Positions 17,564 through 26,236 of a stretch of 64,000 nt of DNA are shown in pieces (position 1 is the first letter of the stretch; the number at the start of each line of letters is the position of its first letter). Source of the DNA: Erythrobacter neustonensis. GTDB lineage: Bacteria; Pseudomonadota; Alphaproteobacteria; Sphingomonadales; Sphingomonadaceae. Made by a program: the position numbers and the translations under genes. The notes below the pieces were generated by a model. It ran no database searches and was not told the origin of the DNA. It saw only the letters and a list, made by a program, of their open reading frames with translations. The DNA lies in assembly GCF_001663175.1 (NCBI RefSeq), contig NZ_CP016033.1:2604001-2668000 (forward strand), in the 5' to 3' direction.

Positions 17564-18061
17564 TCAGCGCTCGTCTCCCGCGGCGCGGACGGGTGCATCA
17601 ACCGTGGTGACGGTGCCATCGGACAGCGTCAGCGTTACCTTCGCCGTTCCGCCGGGGGCAAGCACGCCAGCAGGTTCCATCGCCATCACGTGCAGACCGC
17701 CCGGCGCGAAGGTGACCGGCGTGCCCGGCGTCAGCGGCACAGAATCGGCCATCACCATCTTCATCTTGCCATCCGCCTCGGCGTAATCGTGGATCATCGT
17801 CATGCCCGCGCCCTCGACCTCGACCGCATCGAGCGTCACCCCCGAAGCGCCCGCCCAGGACAGATCGAAATAGACCGCGGCCGGATTGCCCGCGACCGGC
17901 GGCAGCACCACGCGCGCGTTGCTGACCGTGAGGCCCGCGGCGGCGGCGACGGCGGGGGTGGCCTCCTGCGCCGGCGCGTCGGCCTTGTCGGCACATGCGC
18001 CAAGGAAGGGGATCATCGCCGCGGCCAGCGTGGCGGCCGCGACATTGCGGAGCGAAGTCAT
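17564..18061 (-). CDS. Copper chaperone PCu(A)C family lipoprotein
   Basis: PCu(A)C proteins carry Cu(I) in the periplasm to cytochrome oxidase. The 165-residue protein has a signal segment with lipobox FLGAC, then a single cupredoxin-like domain. The copper ligands fit the family HxnM...HxM pattern: MIHDYAEADGKMKM (His and Met) and GGLHVMAM (His and Met). There are no oxidase assembly genes next to it. It is divergent from dnaK by 177 bases and lies two bases upstream of the HEMTH gene. Confidence 0.9.
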   Translation of the reverse strand: MTSLRNVAAATLAAAMIPFLGACADKADAPAQEATPAVAAAAGLTVSNARVVLPPVAGNPAAVYFDLSWAGASGVTLDAVEVEGAGMTMIHDYAEADGKMKMVMADSVPLTPGTPVTFAPGGLHVMAMEPAGVLAPGGTAKVTLTLSDGTVTTVDAPVRAAGDER

Positions 18062-18118
18062 CGGATTGTCTCCTGATAGAACACGGGGGATTGCGCCGAA
18101 ATCTAGAACGGGCGGTAT

Positions 18119-18150
18119 CTTGTGCCAAGCAAAAGCACACCTATATCGCG
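18119..18150 (+). promoter_or_regulatory. Heat-shock sigma-32 (RpoH) promoter of dnaK
   Basis: CTTG at 18119-18122 and CCTATAT at 18140-18146 are separated by 17 bases. This matches the alphaproteobacterial RpoH consensus CTTG-N17-CYTATNT. It lies 92 bases before the dnaK ATG at 18239, so the transcript would have a leader of about 80 bases. Confidence 0.75.
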
Positions 18151-18238
18151 GTCACAATCGAGCCGCCACGATGCTCTGCCGGTAACTGGGGAGCAGGCAG
18201 CCGCGGTGTCCAACAATGTTCCTATGGATGGGGAAAAA

Positions 18239-20161
18239 ATGGGTAAAGTAATCGGTATCGACCTCGGCACCACCAACTCCTGCGTCGCTGTCATGGACGG
18301 CGGCAAGCCCAAGGTCATCGAGAATTCGGAAGGCGCGCGCACCACGCCGTCGATCGTCGCCTTCACCAAGGATGGCCAGCGCCTGATCGGCCAGCCGGCC
18401 AAGCGTCAGGCGGTCACCAATCCCGACAACACGCTGTTCGCGATCAAGCGCCTGATCGGTCGCCGGTTCGAAGACCCGCTGACCAAGAAGGACATGGAAC
18501 TTGTCCCCTACAAGATCACCAAGGGCAAGAACGGCGATGCCTGGGTCAACGCCGGCGGCGAAGACTACAGCCCCTCGCAGGTTTCCGCCTTCATCCTCCA
18601 GAAGATGAAGGAAACCGCCGAGAGTTATCTTGGCGAAACCGTGACGCAGGCCGTCATCACCGTGCCCGCCTATTTCAACGACGCGCAGCGTCAGGCGACC
18701 AAGGACGCCGGCCAGATCGCCGGTCTCGAAGTGCTGCGCATCATCAACGAGCCGACCGCGGCCGCGCTCGCCTACGGAATGGACAAGGACGATGGCAAGA
18801 CCATCGCGGTCTATGACCTTGGCGGCGGCACCTTCGACGTCTCGATCCTCGAAATCGGCGACGGCGTGTTCGAAGTGAAGTCGACCAACGGCGACACCTT
18901 CCTCGGCGGTGAAGACTTCGACAATGCGATCGTCGAGTTCCTCGCCGATTCCCTCAAGAAGAAGGAACAGATGGATCTCAAGACCGACAAGCTTGCGCTG
19001 CAGCGGCTGAAGGAAGCGGCGGAAAAGGCGAAGATCGAACTGTCGAGCGCGGCCACGACCGAAATCAACCTGCCCTTCATCACCGCGCGCATGGAAGGTG
19101 GTAGCACCACCCCGCTGCACCTCGTCGAAACGATCACCCGTGCCGACCTTGAAAAGATGGTCGACGGCTTGATCCAGCGCACGCTCGATCCGTGCAAGAA
19201 GGCGCTGGCCGATGCCGGCATCTCCAAGGATCAGGTCGACGAAGTGATCCTCGTCGGCGGGATGACCCGCATGCCGCGCGTGCGCGAAGTCGTGGAGCAG
19301 TTCTTCGGTGCGAAGCCGCACACCGGCGTGAACCCCGATGAAGTCGTCGCCATGGGCGCGGCCATTCAGGCGGGCGTGCTGCAGGGCGACGTCAAGGACG
19401 TGCTGCTGCTCGACGTGACCCCGCTTTCGCTCGGCATCGAGACGCTGGGCGGCGTGTTCACCCGCATGATCGACCGCAACACCACCATCCCGACCAAGAA
19501 GACCCAGACCTACTCGACCGCCGAAGACAACCAGAACGCGGTGACGATCAAGGTCTATCAGGGCGAACGCGAGATGGCGGCGGACAACAAGCTGCTGGGC
19601 AATTTCGACCTGATCGGCATTCCGCCTGCGCCGCGCGGCGTGCCGCAGATCGAGGTGACCTTCGACATCGATGCCAACGGCATCGTGTCGGTGGCCGCCA
19701 AGGACAAGGGCACCGGCAAGGAGCAGACGATCAAGATCCAGGCATCGGGCGGCCTCAGCGACAGCGACATCGACCAGATGGTCAAGGATGCCGAAAAGTT
19801 CGCCGAGGAAGACAAGAAGCGCCGGGCTGCCGCAGAAGCGCGTAACCAGGCCGACAGCCTTGTCCACGCGACCGAAAAGCAGGTGGAGGAGCACGGCGAC
19901 AAGATCGACGCGGCGACCAAGACCGAAGTCGAGGAAGCCATCGCGGCGGTCAAGACCGCGCTCGAAGGCGGCGATGCCGATGACATCAACGCCAAGGCAC
20001 AGGCGCTGACCCAGATTGCGATGAAGATGGGCCAGCAGATCTACGAAGCCGGACAGGCCGCCGGCCCCGATGGCGATGCTGCTGCCCCGGCAGACGAAGC
20101 GCCGGCCGAAGAGGTGGTCGACGCCGAGTTCTCTGAAGTGGACGAAGACAAGAAGGGCTAA
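18239..20161 (+). CDS. dnaK: Chaperone DnaK (Hsp70)
   Basis: The 640-residue protein is a complete Hsp70. It starts [14 protein letters not shown], has the [13 protein letters not shown] phosphate loop, the [13 protein letters not shown] motif, the linker [19 protein letters not shown], a substrate-binding domain and an acidic tail ending [11 protein letters not shown], the DnaK-type EEVD-like terminus. ATG 18239 is chosen by the conserved start; a longer frame from 18122 lacks conservation and overlaps the heat-shock promoter. dnaJ follows after a hairpin-containing gap of 99 bases. Confidence 0.98.
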   Translation: MGKVIGIDLGTTNSCVAVMDGGKPKVIENSEGARTTPSIVAFTKDGQRLIGQPAKRQAVTNPDNTLFAIKRLIGRRFEDPLTKKDMELVPYKITKGKNGDAWVNAGGEDYSPSQVSAFILQKMKETAESYLGETVTQAVITVPAYFNDAQRQATKDAGQIAGLEVLRIINEPTAAALAYGMDKDDGKTIAVYDLGGGTFDVSILEIGDGVFEVKSTNGDTFLGGEDFDNAIVEFLADSLKKKEQMDLKTDKLALQRLKEAAEKAKIELSSAATTEINLPFITARMEGGSTTPLHLVETITRADLEKMVDGLIQRTLDPCKKALADAGISKDQVDEVILVGGMTRMPRVREVVEQFFGAKPHTGVNPDEVVAMGAAIQAGVLQGDVKDVLLLDVTPLSLGIETLGGVFTRMIDRNTTIPTKKTQTYSTAEDNQNAVTIKVYQGEREMAADNKLLGNFDLIGIPPAPRGVPQIEVTFDIDANGIVSVAAKDKGTGKEQTIKIQASGGLSDSDIDQMVKDAEKFAEEDKKRRAAAEARNQADSLVHATEKQVEEHGDKIDAATKTEVEEAIAAVKTALEGGDADDINAKAQALTQIAMKMGQQIYEAGQAAGPDGDAAAPADEAPAEEVVDAEFSEVDEDKKG

Positions 20162-20181
20162 GGCCCCGCTACATTCCGCTG

Positions 20182-20232
20182 GCCTGCCGCCGGTGCCCGA
20201 GCCCCTTGGCGTTCGGGCACCGGCCGGCAGGC
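20182..20232 (+). other. Long RNA hairpin between dnaK and dnaJ
   Basis: CTGCCGCCGGTGCCCGA (20184-20200) pairs with 20213-20230, giving about 17 pairs with one bulged C, plus two more outer pairs, around a 12-base loop. No T-run follows, so it is not a normal intrinsic terminator; it could stabilise the dnaK message or partly attenuate transcription into dnaJ. Confidence 0.6.
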
Positions 20233-20260
20233 GGCGGCTACGGGGAACAAGGTCAAAGAC

Positions 20261-21412
20261 ATGCCCACCGCACAGCTCGATTATTACGCCCAGCTCGAAG
20301 TCAGTCGCGATTGCGACGGGGCGACGCTCAAATCATCCTACCGCAAGCTTGCGATGAAATGGCACCCGGATCGCAATCCGGGCGATGCTGCGGCCGAAGC
20401 CAAGTTCAAGGCGATCAGCGAGGCTTATGATTGCCTCAAGGACCCGCAAAAGCGCGCGGCCTATGACCGCTATGGCCACGAAGCCTTCACGCAGGGCATG
20501 AATAGTGGCGGCGGCGGTGGTGGTCCCTTCGGCGGCGGCCGCGGCGATTTTGCCGACATCGGCGACATATTCGAAACTTTCTTCGGCAGCGCCTTTGGCG
20601 GCGGCGGCGCGGGCGCACAGCGCCAGCAGAACCGCCGCGGGGCCGATCTGCGCTATGACATGCAGGTCACCCTCGAAGAGGCCTTCCACGGCAAATCGAC
20701 CGAGATCGAGATCGAGGTCTCGCAATCGTGCGAAACCTGCGACGGCAGCGGCGCGACCCCCGGCACTTCCGAACGCCAATGCAACCTGTGCCATGGCATC
20801 GGCAGCGTGCGCGCCAAGCAGGGCCTGTTCGTGATCGAACGCCCGTGCCCCACCTGCAACGGGCGCGGCACCGTGATCGAGAACCCCTGCCGCGAATGCC
20901 GCGGCGAGGGCCGCGTCGATCGTCCGCAAACGCTCAAGGTCGATATCCCCGCAGGGGTCGACACCGGCACGCGCATCCGTCTGTCGGGCAAGGGCGAGGC
21001 GGGCCAGCGCGGTTCGCCCCCCGGCGATCTCTACATCTTCCTCCACGTCAAACCGCACCCGCTGTTCGAACGCGAAGGCACGACGCTAGCAACGCGCGTT
21101 CCGGTGAGCTTCACCACCGCGGCGCTGGGCGGCTGTGTCGAGATCCCCGACCTCGACGGATCGACCAACCGGCTCGACATTCCTGCCGGCATCCAGTCGG
21201 GCAAGCAGTTGCGCGTGCGCGGTGCGGGGATGCCCGTGCTGCAGGGGCGCGGGCGCGGCGATCTGGTGGTCGAAATCGTGGTCGAAACGCCCACCAAGCT
21301 CTCGCGCCGCCAGAAGGAAATCCTCGAGGAATTCAAGGCGACCGAGACGGGCGAGGAATGCCCTGAAAGCCGCAGCTTCTTTGCCAAGCTGAAGGACGCC
21401 TTCGGAACCTAG
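20261..21412 (+). CDS. dnaJ: Chaperone DnaJ (Hsp40)
   Basis: The 383-residue protein has a J domain at about 1-70 with the HPD triad (MKWHPDRNPG), a Gly/Phe-rich segment (GGGGGGPFGGGRG), four zinc-finger repeats (CETCDGSGA, CNLCHGIGS, CPTCNGRGT, CRECRGEGR) and a C-terminal peptide-binding domain. It is a complete type I DnaJ. The start is ATG 20261. Its stop overlaps the patatin gene stop by three bases on the other strand. Confidence 0.97.
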   Translation: MPTAQLDYYAQLEVSRDCDGATLKSSYRKLAMKWHPDRNPGDAAAEAKFKAISEAYDCLKDPQKRAAYDRYGHEAFTQGMNSGGGGGGPFGGGRGDFADIGDIFETFFGSAFGGGGAGAQRQQNRRGADLRYDMQVTLEEAFHGKSTEIEIEVSQSCETCDGSGATPGTSERQCNLCHGIGSVRAKQGLFVIERPCPTCNGRGTVIENPCRECRGEGRVDRPQTLKVDIPAGVDTGTRIRLSGKGEAGQRGSPPGDLYIFLHVKPHPLFEREGTTLATRVPVSFTTAALGGCVEIPDLDGSTNRLDIPAGIQSGKQLRVRGAGMPVLQGRGRGDLVVEIVVETPTKLSRRQKEILEEFKATETGEECPESRSFFAKLKDAFGT

Positions 21413-23724
21413 CCGAGCTTTTCGCGCACTTCCTCGCGGATCTGCGCGATAAGCCCGCCTTGGCACCGGCCCGCGGCTTCCTCTTCGTCCAGCACCGCCA
21501 GAAAGGCTGCGCGTTTTGCCGCGCGCAAGGCTTCAGGGGCAACGGCCCCTGGAACGGTCGAGGCGAGCAGATCGAGCATCCGTTCGGCCCCGTGCAGCCG
21601 GCCCCACATGTAATCGTTCTCGCGGTAGTCGCGGCTGAAGAACGCCCCGAAATTATAGAACTCGGTCCCGCGCAGGGTTGCAGCCGTCCCGCCTTCGCGG
21701 ATCGACAGGGCATCATCGGGGGAAATGCGGTCGATTTTGACCGGGTTGAATTCGTCGAGCCCTTCGCGCCGTGACAGCGGCAGCGTAGCGACATCGTAGA
21801 ACGGAAAACCCAGATAGGTCAGCAGCATCCGCCGCTTGAGCGGTTTGGGCATGTCCTCGATCGCGTCGATCAGCATTTCCTCGGCGCGCAGATCGGTCGC
21901 CGGCAGCAACCGCTCGGCCGCCAGAATATCCAGCACCGCGCCCGGCCGGGCGATCGCATCCCCCGCCAGTGCGGCAAGCCGCGGGCATTGCAGCGCGCGC
22001 TCCTCCGCATCGAAATAGAGCGCGAGGATCGCATAGATGCGTTCCCGCGCGCGGTCCAATGCGTCTTCGGGGATGCCAGGTTCGAGTTCCCAGTCACGCG
22101 CAAGCTTGCGGGTAAGCAACTGGAGCCGGCGGATGCGAAACCCCGTATCGTGCGCGCGGAAGAATGCGATGGCTTCCGGGCTCGCGCCGCCGTCCGCAGC
22201 GGTGAGGCTGGCACAGCCGCGGCGCTCAAGCTCGCGCCGGAAGGCGGCGGCCAAGGGCGCAGGGTCGGCGAGCGATTGCCCGGCAGCTTTCAGCGTGATG
22301 CGTGCAAGCTGGTCAAGGATGCCTTCGAACTTGGTCAGCGCATAGGCGCCGAAGGCAAAGCCTGCCTGTTCGGCGGCGGCCTGCTGCGCCTTTGCCCGCC
22401 ATCCCGCAAGCCGCGCAGGGGTGGGGCGCGACAGCAGGAAGGTGTAGCCGAACAGGCGCTCGACCGCGCGGTCGATGTCGCCCTGCAGTTCGAGCACGAT
22501 CCGCCGCAATCGCGTCGCATCGCGCGATTGCTGCGCGATGCGTTCCAGATCGTCGCGGATCGGCTGTTCGCGCGGGATGGTCGACAGCGAACCGAAGATC
22601 GCCCCGAAGAACCCGATCTCGCGCGGGCGCCTGGCCGGGTCAGGCGCGGGCGCGGTGCCTTCGGGCCGCGGGTCGAGATAGACGAACCGCCGGTCGACCT
22701 CGCGCTGCTCGGGCCGGCCATAGAGCGCGGCGAGCGCCGCCCCGAACGGCGCCCCCACCAGCACCGCGCCGTCGATCAGCGCGACCTCGTCCAGCGTGCC
22801 GCGCGCGAAATGGGCTGGCATGATGCGTTGCAGGAACGTGTCACGGGTGGCCCAGTCACGCTGCTCCGCGTCAACGAGCCTATCGATCTCGGCGAGGGTG
22901 AGCGGCGGAAACGCGCCCGGAAAGCTCGCCGTCGCGCGGGCGGCAAACACCAGTTCGAGCGGATCGGCCAGCGGCGCGCCATCGCCGACACGGCGGCGGA
23001 AGGTGATCGGCAGGCGATGCTCGGTCTCCTCGACCTGCGGCGGCGAATGCAATCGCAGTGTTTCGGCGTGGCCGCGAAAATCGGTCGCGGTGACCATCAG
23101 ATCGACCGGATGGCCATGCGGCAGCAGCGGGATATTGTCGCCGTCCTCGGCCATCTTGCGCAAGGCTTCGGACAGCATGCCGGAAAACCGCGCGCCCGAA
23201 AACGGCGGGCTGAACCAGCGTCCGCGCACAAGCCGCGAGACCTTGGCGCGCACCTCGGCCCGGGTCTCGCGCGAGACCGTCGCGCTGACCGCGTTGCCCG
23301 GGCGGCTCAGGAACCATTCGGCGATCGGTTGCGCCCAAAGCTTGGCAAAACGCCACAGCGGCTCGGCATCGGGATCGGTCAATTCGCTGACATCGGCATT
23401 GGCAAGCCACAAGTCGGTCAAGGGTTCGAGGCTGTGCCCTGCATGGATCGCCTGCGCGAGAAACACCGCATTGATCCCGCCCGCGCTTGCCCCGGTGAGG
23501 ATATCGGGCAGCACTCTGATCCGCAGGCCGTGCGCGGTTTCGATCGTTTGCAGAAAGTCGCGATAGACCGCCGCGACCCCATCCAGATGCGGCGCATCGG
23601 GGTGATGAAACGCGCGGCTTGCGCGGGCAAGGTGCCACACCTCCTTGGTGATCCCGTGCATGTAAACCGCAAGGCTGACCCCGCCGTAACATACCAGAGC
23701 AAGACGCAATTCTTTCTGCCGCAT
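21409..23724 (-). CDS. Patatin-like phospholipase-domain protein with long C-terminal region
   Basis: The 771-residue protein opens with a patatin fold: a GGVSLAVYMHG oxyanion loop near residue 14, the nucleophile elbow GASAGG near 78, and a later DGAVLVGAPFGAAL segment supplying the Asp of the Ser-Asp dyad. The remaining ~400 residues match the architecture of patatin-related proteins with a DUF3376-type C-terminus. The likely activity is acyl hydrolysis of lipids; location and substrate are unknown. No nucleotide cyclase or TIR gene is adjacent, so a defence role is not supported. It is divergent from radA. Confidence 0.82.
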   Translation of the reverse strand: MRQKELRLALVCYGGVSLAVYMHGITKEVWHLARASRAFHHPDAPHLDGVAAVYRDFLQTIETAHGLRIRVLPDILTGASAGGINAVFLAQAIHAGHSLEPLTDLWLANADVSELTDPDAEPLWRFAKLWAQPIAEWFLSRPGNAVSATVSRETRAEVRAKVSRLVRGRWFSPPFSGARFSGMLSEALRKMAEDGDNIPLLPHGHPVDLMVTATDFRGHAETLRLHSPPQVEETEHRLPITFRRRVGDGAPLADPLELVFAARATASFPGAFPPLTLAEIDRLVDAEQRDWATRDTFLQRIMPAHFARGTLDEVALIDGAVLVGAPFGAALAALYGRPEQREVDRRFVYLDPRPEGTAPAPDPARRPREIGFFGAIFGSLSTIPREQPIRDDLERIAQQSRDATRLRRIVLELQGDIDRAVERLFGYTFLLSRPTPARLAGWRAKAQQAAAEQAGFAFGAYALTKFEGILDQLARITLKAAGQSLADPAPLAAAFRRELERRGCASLTAADGGASPEAIAFFRAHDTGFRIRRLQLLTRKLARDWELEPGIPEDALDRARERIYAILALYFDAEERALQCPRLAALAGDAIARPGAVLDILAAERLLPATDLRAEEMLIDAIEDMPKPLKRRMLLTYLGFPFYDVATLPLSRREGLDEFNPVKIDRISPDDALSIREGGTAATLRGTEFYNFGAFFSRDYRENDYMWGRLHGAERMLDLLASTVPGAVAPEALRAAKRAAFLAVLDEEEAAGRCQGGLIAQIREEVREKLG

Positions 23725-23765
23725 GCCGGGTGGTCTAGCGGGAAGAACGCGCGCAATGCAATTGC

Positions 23766-23780
23766 GTTCGTCTTCTGTTC
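23766..23780 (+). promoter_or_regulatory. LexA (SOS) box GTTC-N7-GTTC upstream of radA
   Basis: GTTC 23766-23769 and GTTC 23777-23780 are exactly seven bases apart, which is the alphaproteobacterial LexA operator. The box ends 19 bases before the radA ATG and 42 bases from the patatin gene start, so repression of radA, and perhaps both genes, is likely. Confidence 0.65.
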
Positions 23781-23799
23781 CAGATATGGGGCATTGCCT

Positions 23800-25167
23800 A
23801 TGGCAAAGACAAAACGCCGCTACGTGTGTCAGGAATGCGGGAGCGTGTCACACCGCTGGCAGGGGCAATGCGCCGATTGCGGGCAGTGGAACACGCTGGT
23901 CGAGGATGTGCCTGCGACCGTGTTCTCGCAGAAGCACAGCCTGTCGAGCGGTGGTCGCAATATCGCGTTCGAACCGCTCAATGCCCCCACGCAGCTTCCG
24001 GTCCGGAAATCGACCGGCCTTGCAGAATTCGACCGCGCGCTGGGCGGCGGACTGGTGCCGGGGAGCGCGGTGCTACTGGGCGGCGATCCGGGGATCGGCA
24101 AATCGACGCTGCTGCTGCAAACCGCCGCCACCATCGCGCGCGGCGGCAATGATGTGGTCTATGTCAGCGGCGAGGAAGCCGCGGGACAGGTGCGGCTGCG
24201 TGCGTCGCGGATGGGCGTTGCCGATGCGCCGATCCGGCTCGCGTCCGAAACCTCGGTGCGCGATATCCTGACGACGCTGGGGCAGGGCGAACCGCCCGCG
24301 CTGCTGGTGATCGATTCGATCCAGACGATGCATTCCGACACGATCGAAGGTGCGCCCGGCACCGTCTCACAGGTGCGCGGCTGCGCGCTGGAACTGATCC
24401 GCTATGCCAAGGAAACCGGCTGCGCGCTGGTGCTGGTCGGCCACGTAACCAAGGACGGCACGATCGCCGGGCCGCGCGTGCTCGAACACATGGTCGATGT
24501 GGTGATGAGTTTCGAGGGCGAACGCAGCCACCAGTACCGCATCCTGCGCGCGCTCAAGAACCGCTTTGGCGCGGTCGATGAAATTGGCGTCTTCGCGATG
24601 GCGAGCGAGGGGCTGGAAGAGGTAGCGAACCCCTCATTGCTGTTCCTGTCGGGCCGCGAAACGCCGCTGGCGGGGAGTGCGGTGTTCCCCGCGCTCGAAG
24701 GCACGCGGCCCGTGCTGGTCGAAATTCAGGCGCTGATCGTGCGGCTGCAATCGGGCGCGACGCCGCGCCGCGCGGTGGTGGGGTGGGACAGCGGCCGGCT
24801 GGCGATGCTGCTCGCGGTGCTCGAATCGCGCTGCGGGCTCAATTTCTCCTCCGCCGAGGTCTATCTCAACATCGCGGGCGGATATCGCCTGACCGATCCT
24901 GCCGCCGATCTGGCGGTGGCTGCCGCGCTCGTCTCCGCGCTTGCCGACCGCGCCTTGCCCGACAAGACCGCGTGGTTCGGCGAAGTCAGTCTTGCGGGCG
25001 AAATCCGGCCCGTGGCGCACGCGCCGCTGCGGCTGCGCGAGGCGGCGAAGCTGGGCTTTGCGCGGTGCTATGGCCCCGCGGGCGCAGCGACCGGCGAACG
25101 CGGCGGCGATTACCGCGGCATGGCGGCCCTGGCGAACGTCGTTGACCAGGTGATGGGCAGCGCATAA
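23800..25167 (+). CDS. radA: DNA repair protein RadA
   Basis: RadA is a RecA-related branch-migration helicase used in recombination repair. The 455-residue protein has a C4 zinc finger (Cys10, Cys13, Cys24, Cys27), Walker A GDPGIGKST near 95-103, the RadA-specific KNRFG motif at about 253-257, and a C-terminal Lon-protease-like domain (about 350-455). ATG 23800 is chosen by the conserved zinc finger; the long frame upstream is antisense to the patatin gene. A LexA box sits just before it. cvpA starts 12 bases after the stop. Confidence 0.96.
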   Translation: MAKTKRRYVCQECGSVSHRWQGQCADCGQWNTLVEDVPATVFSQKHSLSSGGRNIAFEPLNAPTQLPVRKSTGLAEFDRALGGGLVPGSAVLLGGDPGIGKSTLLLQTAATIARGGNDVVYVSGEEAAGQVRLRASRMGVADAPIRLASETSVRDILTTLGQGEPPALLVIDSIQTMHSDTIEGAPGTVSQVRGCALELIRYAKETGCALVLVGHVTKDGTIAGPRVLEHMVDVVMSFEGERSHQYRILRALKNRFGAVDEIGVFAMASEGLEEVANPSLLFLSGRETPLAGSAVFPALEGTRPVLVEIQALIVRLQSGATPRRAVVGWDSGRLAMLLAVLESRCGLNFSSAEVYLNIAGGYRLTDPAADLAVAAALVSALADRALPDKTAWFGEVSLAGEIRPVAHAPLRLREAAKLGFARCYGPAGAATGERGGDYRGMAALANVVDQVMGSA

Positions 25168-25179
25168 TCCTGCGCGCCT

Positions 25180-25722
25180 ATGGCGCTCCTCGATATCATC
25201 ATCGGCATCATCGTCACCATCGCCGCAATCGGCGGGTTCATGCGCGGGCTTGTGCAGGAGGTGCTGAGCCTTGCCGCGTGGGTGATGGCAGCCTTTGCGG
25301 TGCATTTCCTCCACCCCGCGCTGACCGATGGGCTGCGCACATTGTATCGGGCGGAACCGGCGGTTTCGCTGCTTGCCTTCGTGTTGCTGTTGCTAATCCC
25401 CTATGCCGCGATGAAGGTGATCATGGGCACCGCCAGCGGGGCATCGGATGGGGCGGTGCTGGGCCCGATCGACCGTGTGCTCGGATTCGGTTTCGGCGGC
25501 GTCAAGGGCGCGCTGATCGCGGTGTTCGGCTTTGCGCTGCTGGTGACCGGGTTCGATGAAAGCTGGGGCTATGCCGGGCGGCCGCAATGGATCACTTCGG
25601 CGCGCACCTATGCCGCAGCCGATGCCTTTTCGCGCCAGCTGCTGCCCGAAATCGCGATCCGCCGCGACCGGCTGCGCGGCGAAAGCGAAGCGCGCGCCGC
25701 TGCCGGGCTTGAATTCAGGTAA
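25180..25722 (+). CDS. cvpA: CvpA family membrane protein
   Basis: The 180-residue protein has four membrane helices in the CvpA pattern: an N-terminal helix (LLDIIIGIIVTIAAIGG), FMRGLVQEVLSLAAWVMAA, a third helix (SLLAFVLLLLIPYAAM) and a fourth (GGVKGALIAVFGFALLV) after the conserved GPIDRVLGFGFGGVKG. CvpA was named for colicin V production and affects envelope stress and intracellular survival; its biochemical role is unresolved. It lies 12 bases after radA and 9 before the NifU-like gene. Confidence 0.88.
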   Translation: MALLDIIIGIIVTIAAIGGFMRGLVQEVLSLAAWVMAAFAVHFLHPALTDGLRTLYRAEPAVSLLAFVLLLLIPYAAMKVIMGTASGASDGAVLGPIDRVLGFGFGGVKGALIAVFGFALLVTGFDESWGYAGRPQWITSARTYAAADAFSRQLLPEIAIRRDRLRGESEARAAAGLEFR

Positions 25723-25731
25723 TTTGCGCCC

Positions 25732-26172
25732 GTGCACACGCGTGCCTCTGCCAGGCTTTATTCGCCCGAACTGCTCGGGCTGGCGACGCTGCTTGCGCGC
25801 TACGGCTTGAGCGATGATCTGCCGCTGCGGGCCGAAGCGCGCTCGCGCAGTTGCGGCAGCGTGATTGCCGCCGGCTTTGCGCTGGACGATGCGGGCCTGA
25901 TCGAGCGCATCGGGATGCGCGTATCGGCCTGTGCGATCGGACAGGCATCGGCCACGTTGTTGGCGCAAAGCGCGAAAGGCCGCGCGCCCGATGCGGTGAT
26001 CGCCGCGGGCGACGCACTTGGCGCATGGCTCGAAGGCGCAGGCGATCTGCCCGATTGGCCGGGCATCGATGCGCTGGCGCCGGCGCTGCCGCACCCTGGT
26101 CGCCACGGCGCGCTACTATTGCCGTGGAAGGCCGCCGCGCAGGCGCTTTGCGAAGCAGGCGAGCCGCGCTAG
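25732..26172 (+). CDS. NifU/IscU-like iron-sulfur cluster scaffold protein
   Basis: The 146-residue protein aligns with the IscU/SufU N-terminal fold. It starts LYSPELLGLA, has a Cys in RSRSCGSVI in place of the usual C-G-D loop, and has the hallmark VSACAIGQASATLL, matching the ...CAIxxASxSM motif of scaffolds. A third Cys lies near the C-terminus (ALCEAGEPR). Start GTG 25732 follows the cvpA stop. suf/isc genes are not nearby, so whether it still holds a cluster or has become an accessory protein is uncertain; the first motif is degenerate. Confidence 0.7.
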   Translation: MHTRASARLYSPELLGLATLLARYGLSDDLPLRAEARSRSCGSVIAAGFALDDAGLIERIGMRVSACAIGQASATLLAQSAKGRAPDAVIAAGDALGAWLEGAGDLPDWPGIDALAPALPHPGRHGALLLPWKAAAQALCEAGEPR

Positions 26173-26236
26173 GAACTGCGCCCGAGAGACCGGCGCGCGA
26201 GGCTCGGCCGGCAGCGTCAGAGGGGATAAAAGGCAC

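Noticed and set aside
18152..19894. A 580-codon reverse frame within dnaK
   Set aside because: It is antisense to a complete, highly conserved dnaK and has no domain.
21409..23724. Patatin protein as an anti-phage CBASS effector
   Set aside because: No cyclic-nucleotide synthase, TIR, or other defence gene is nearby, and the protein is of a longer, different type.
21988..23799. N-terminal extension of radA
   Set aside because: The extra 600 codons are antisense to the patatin gene; RadA begins at its zinc finger (ATG 23800).
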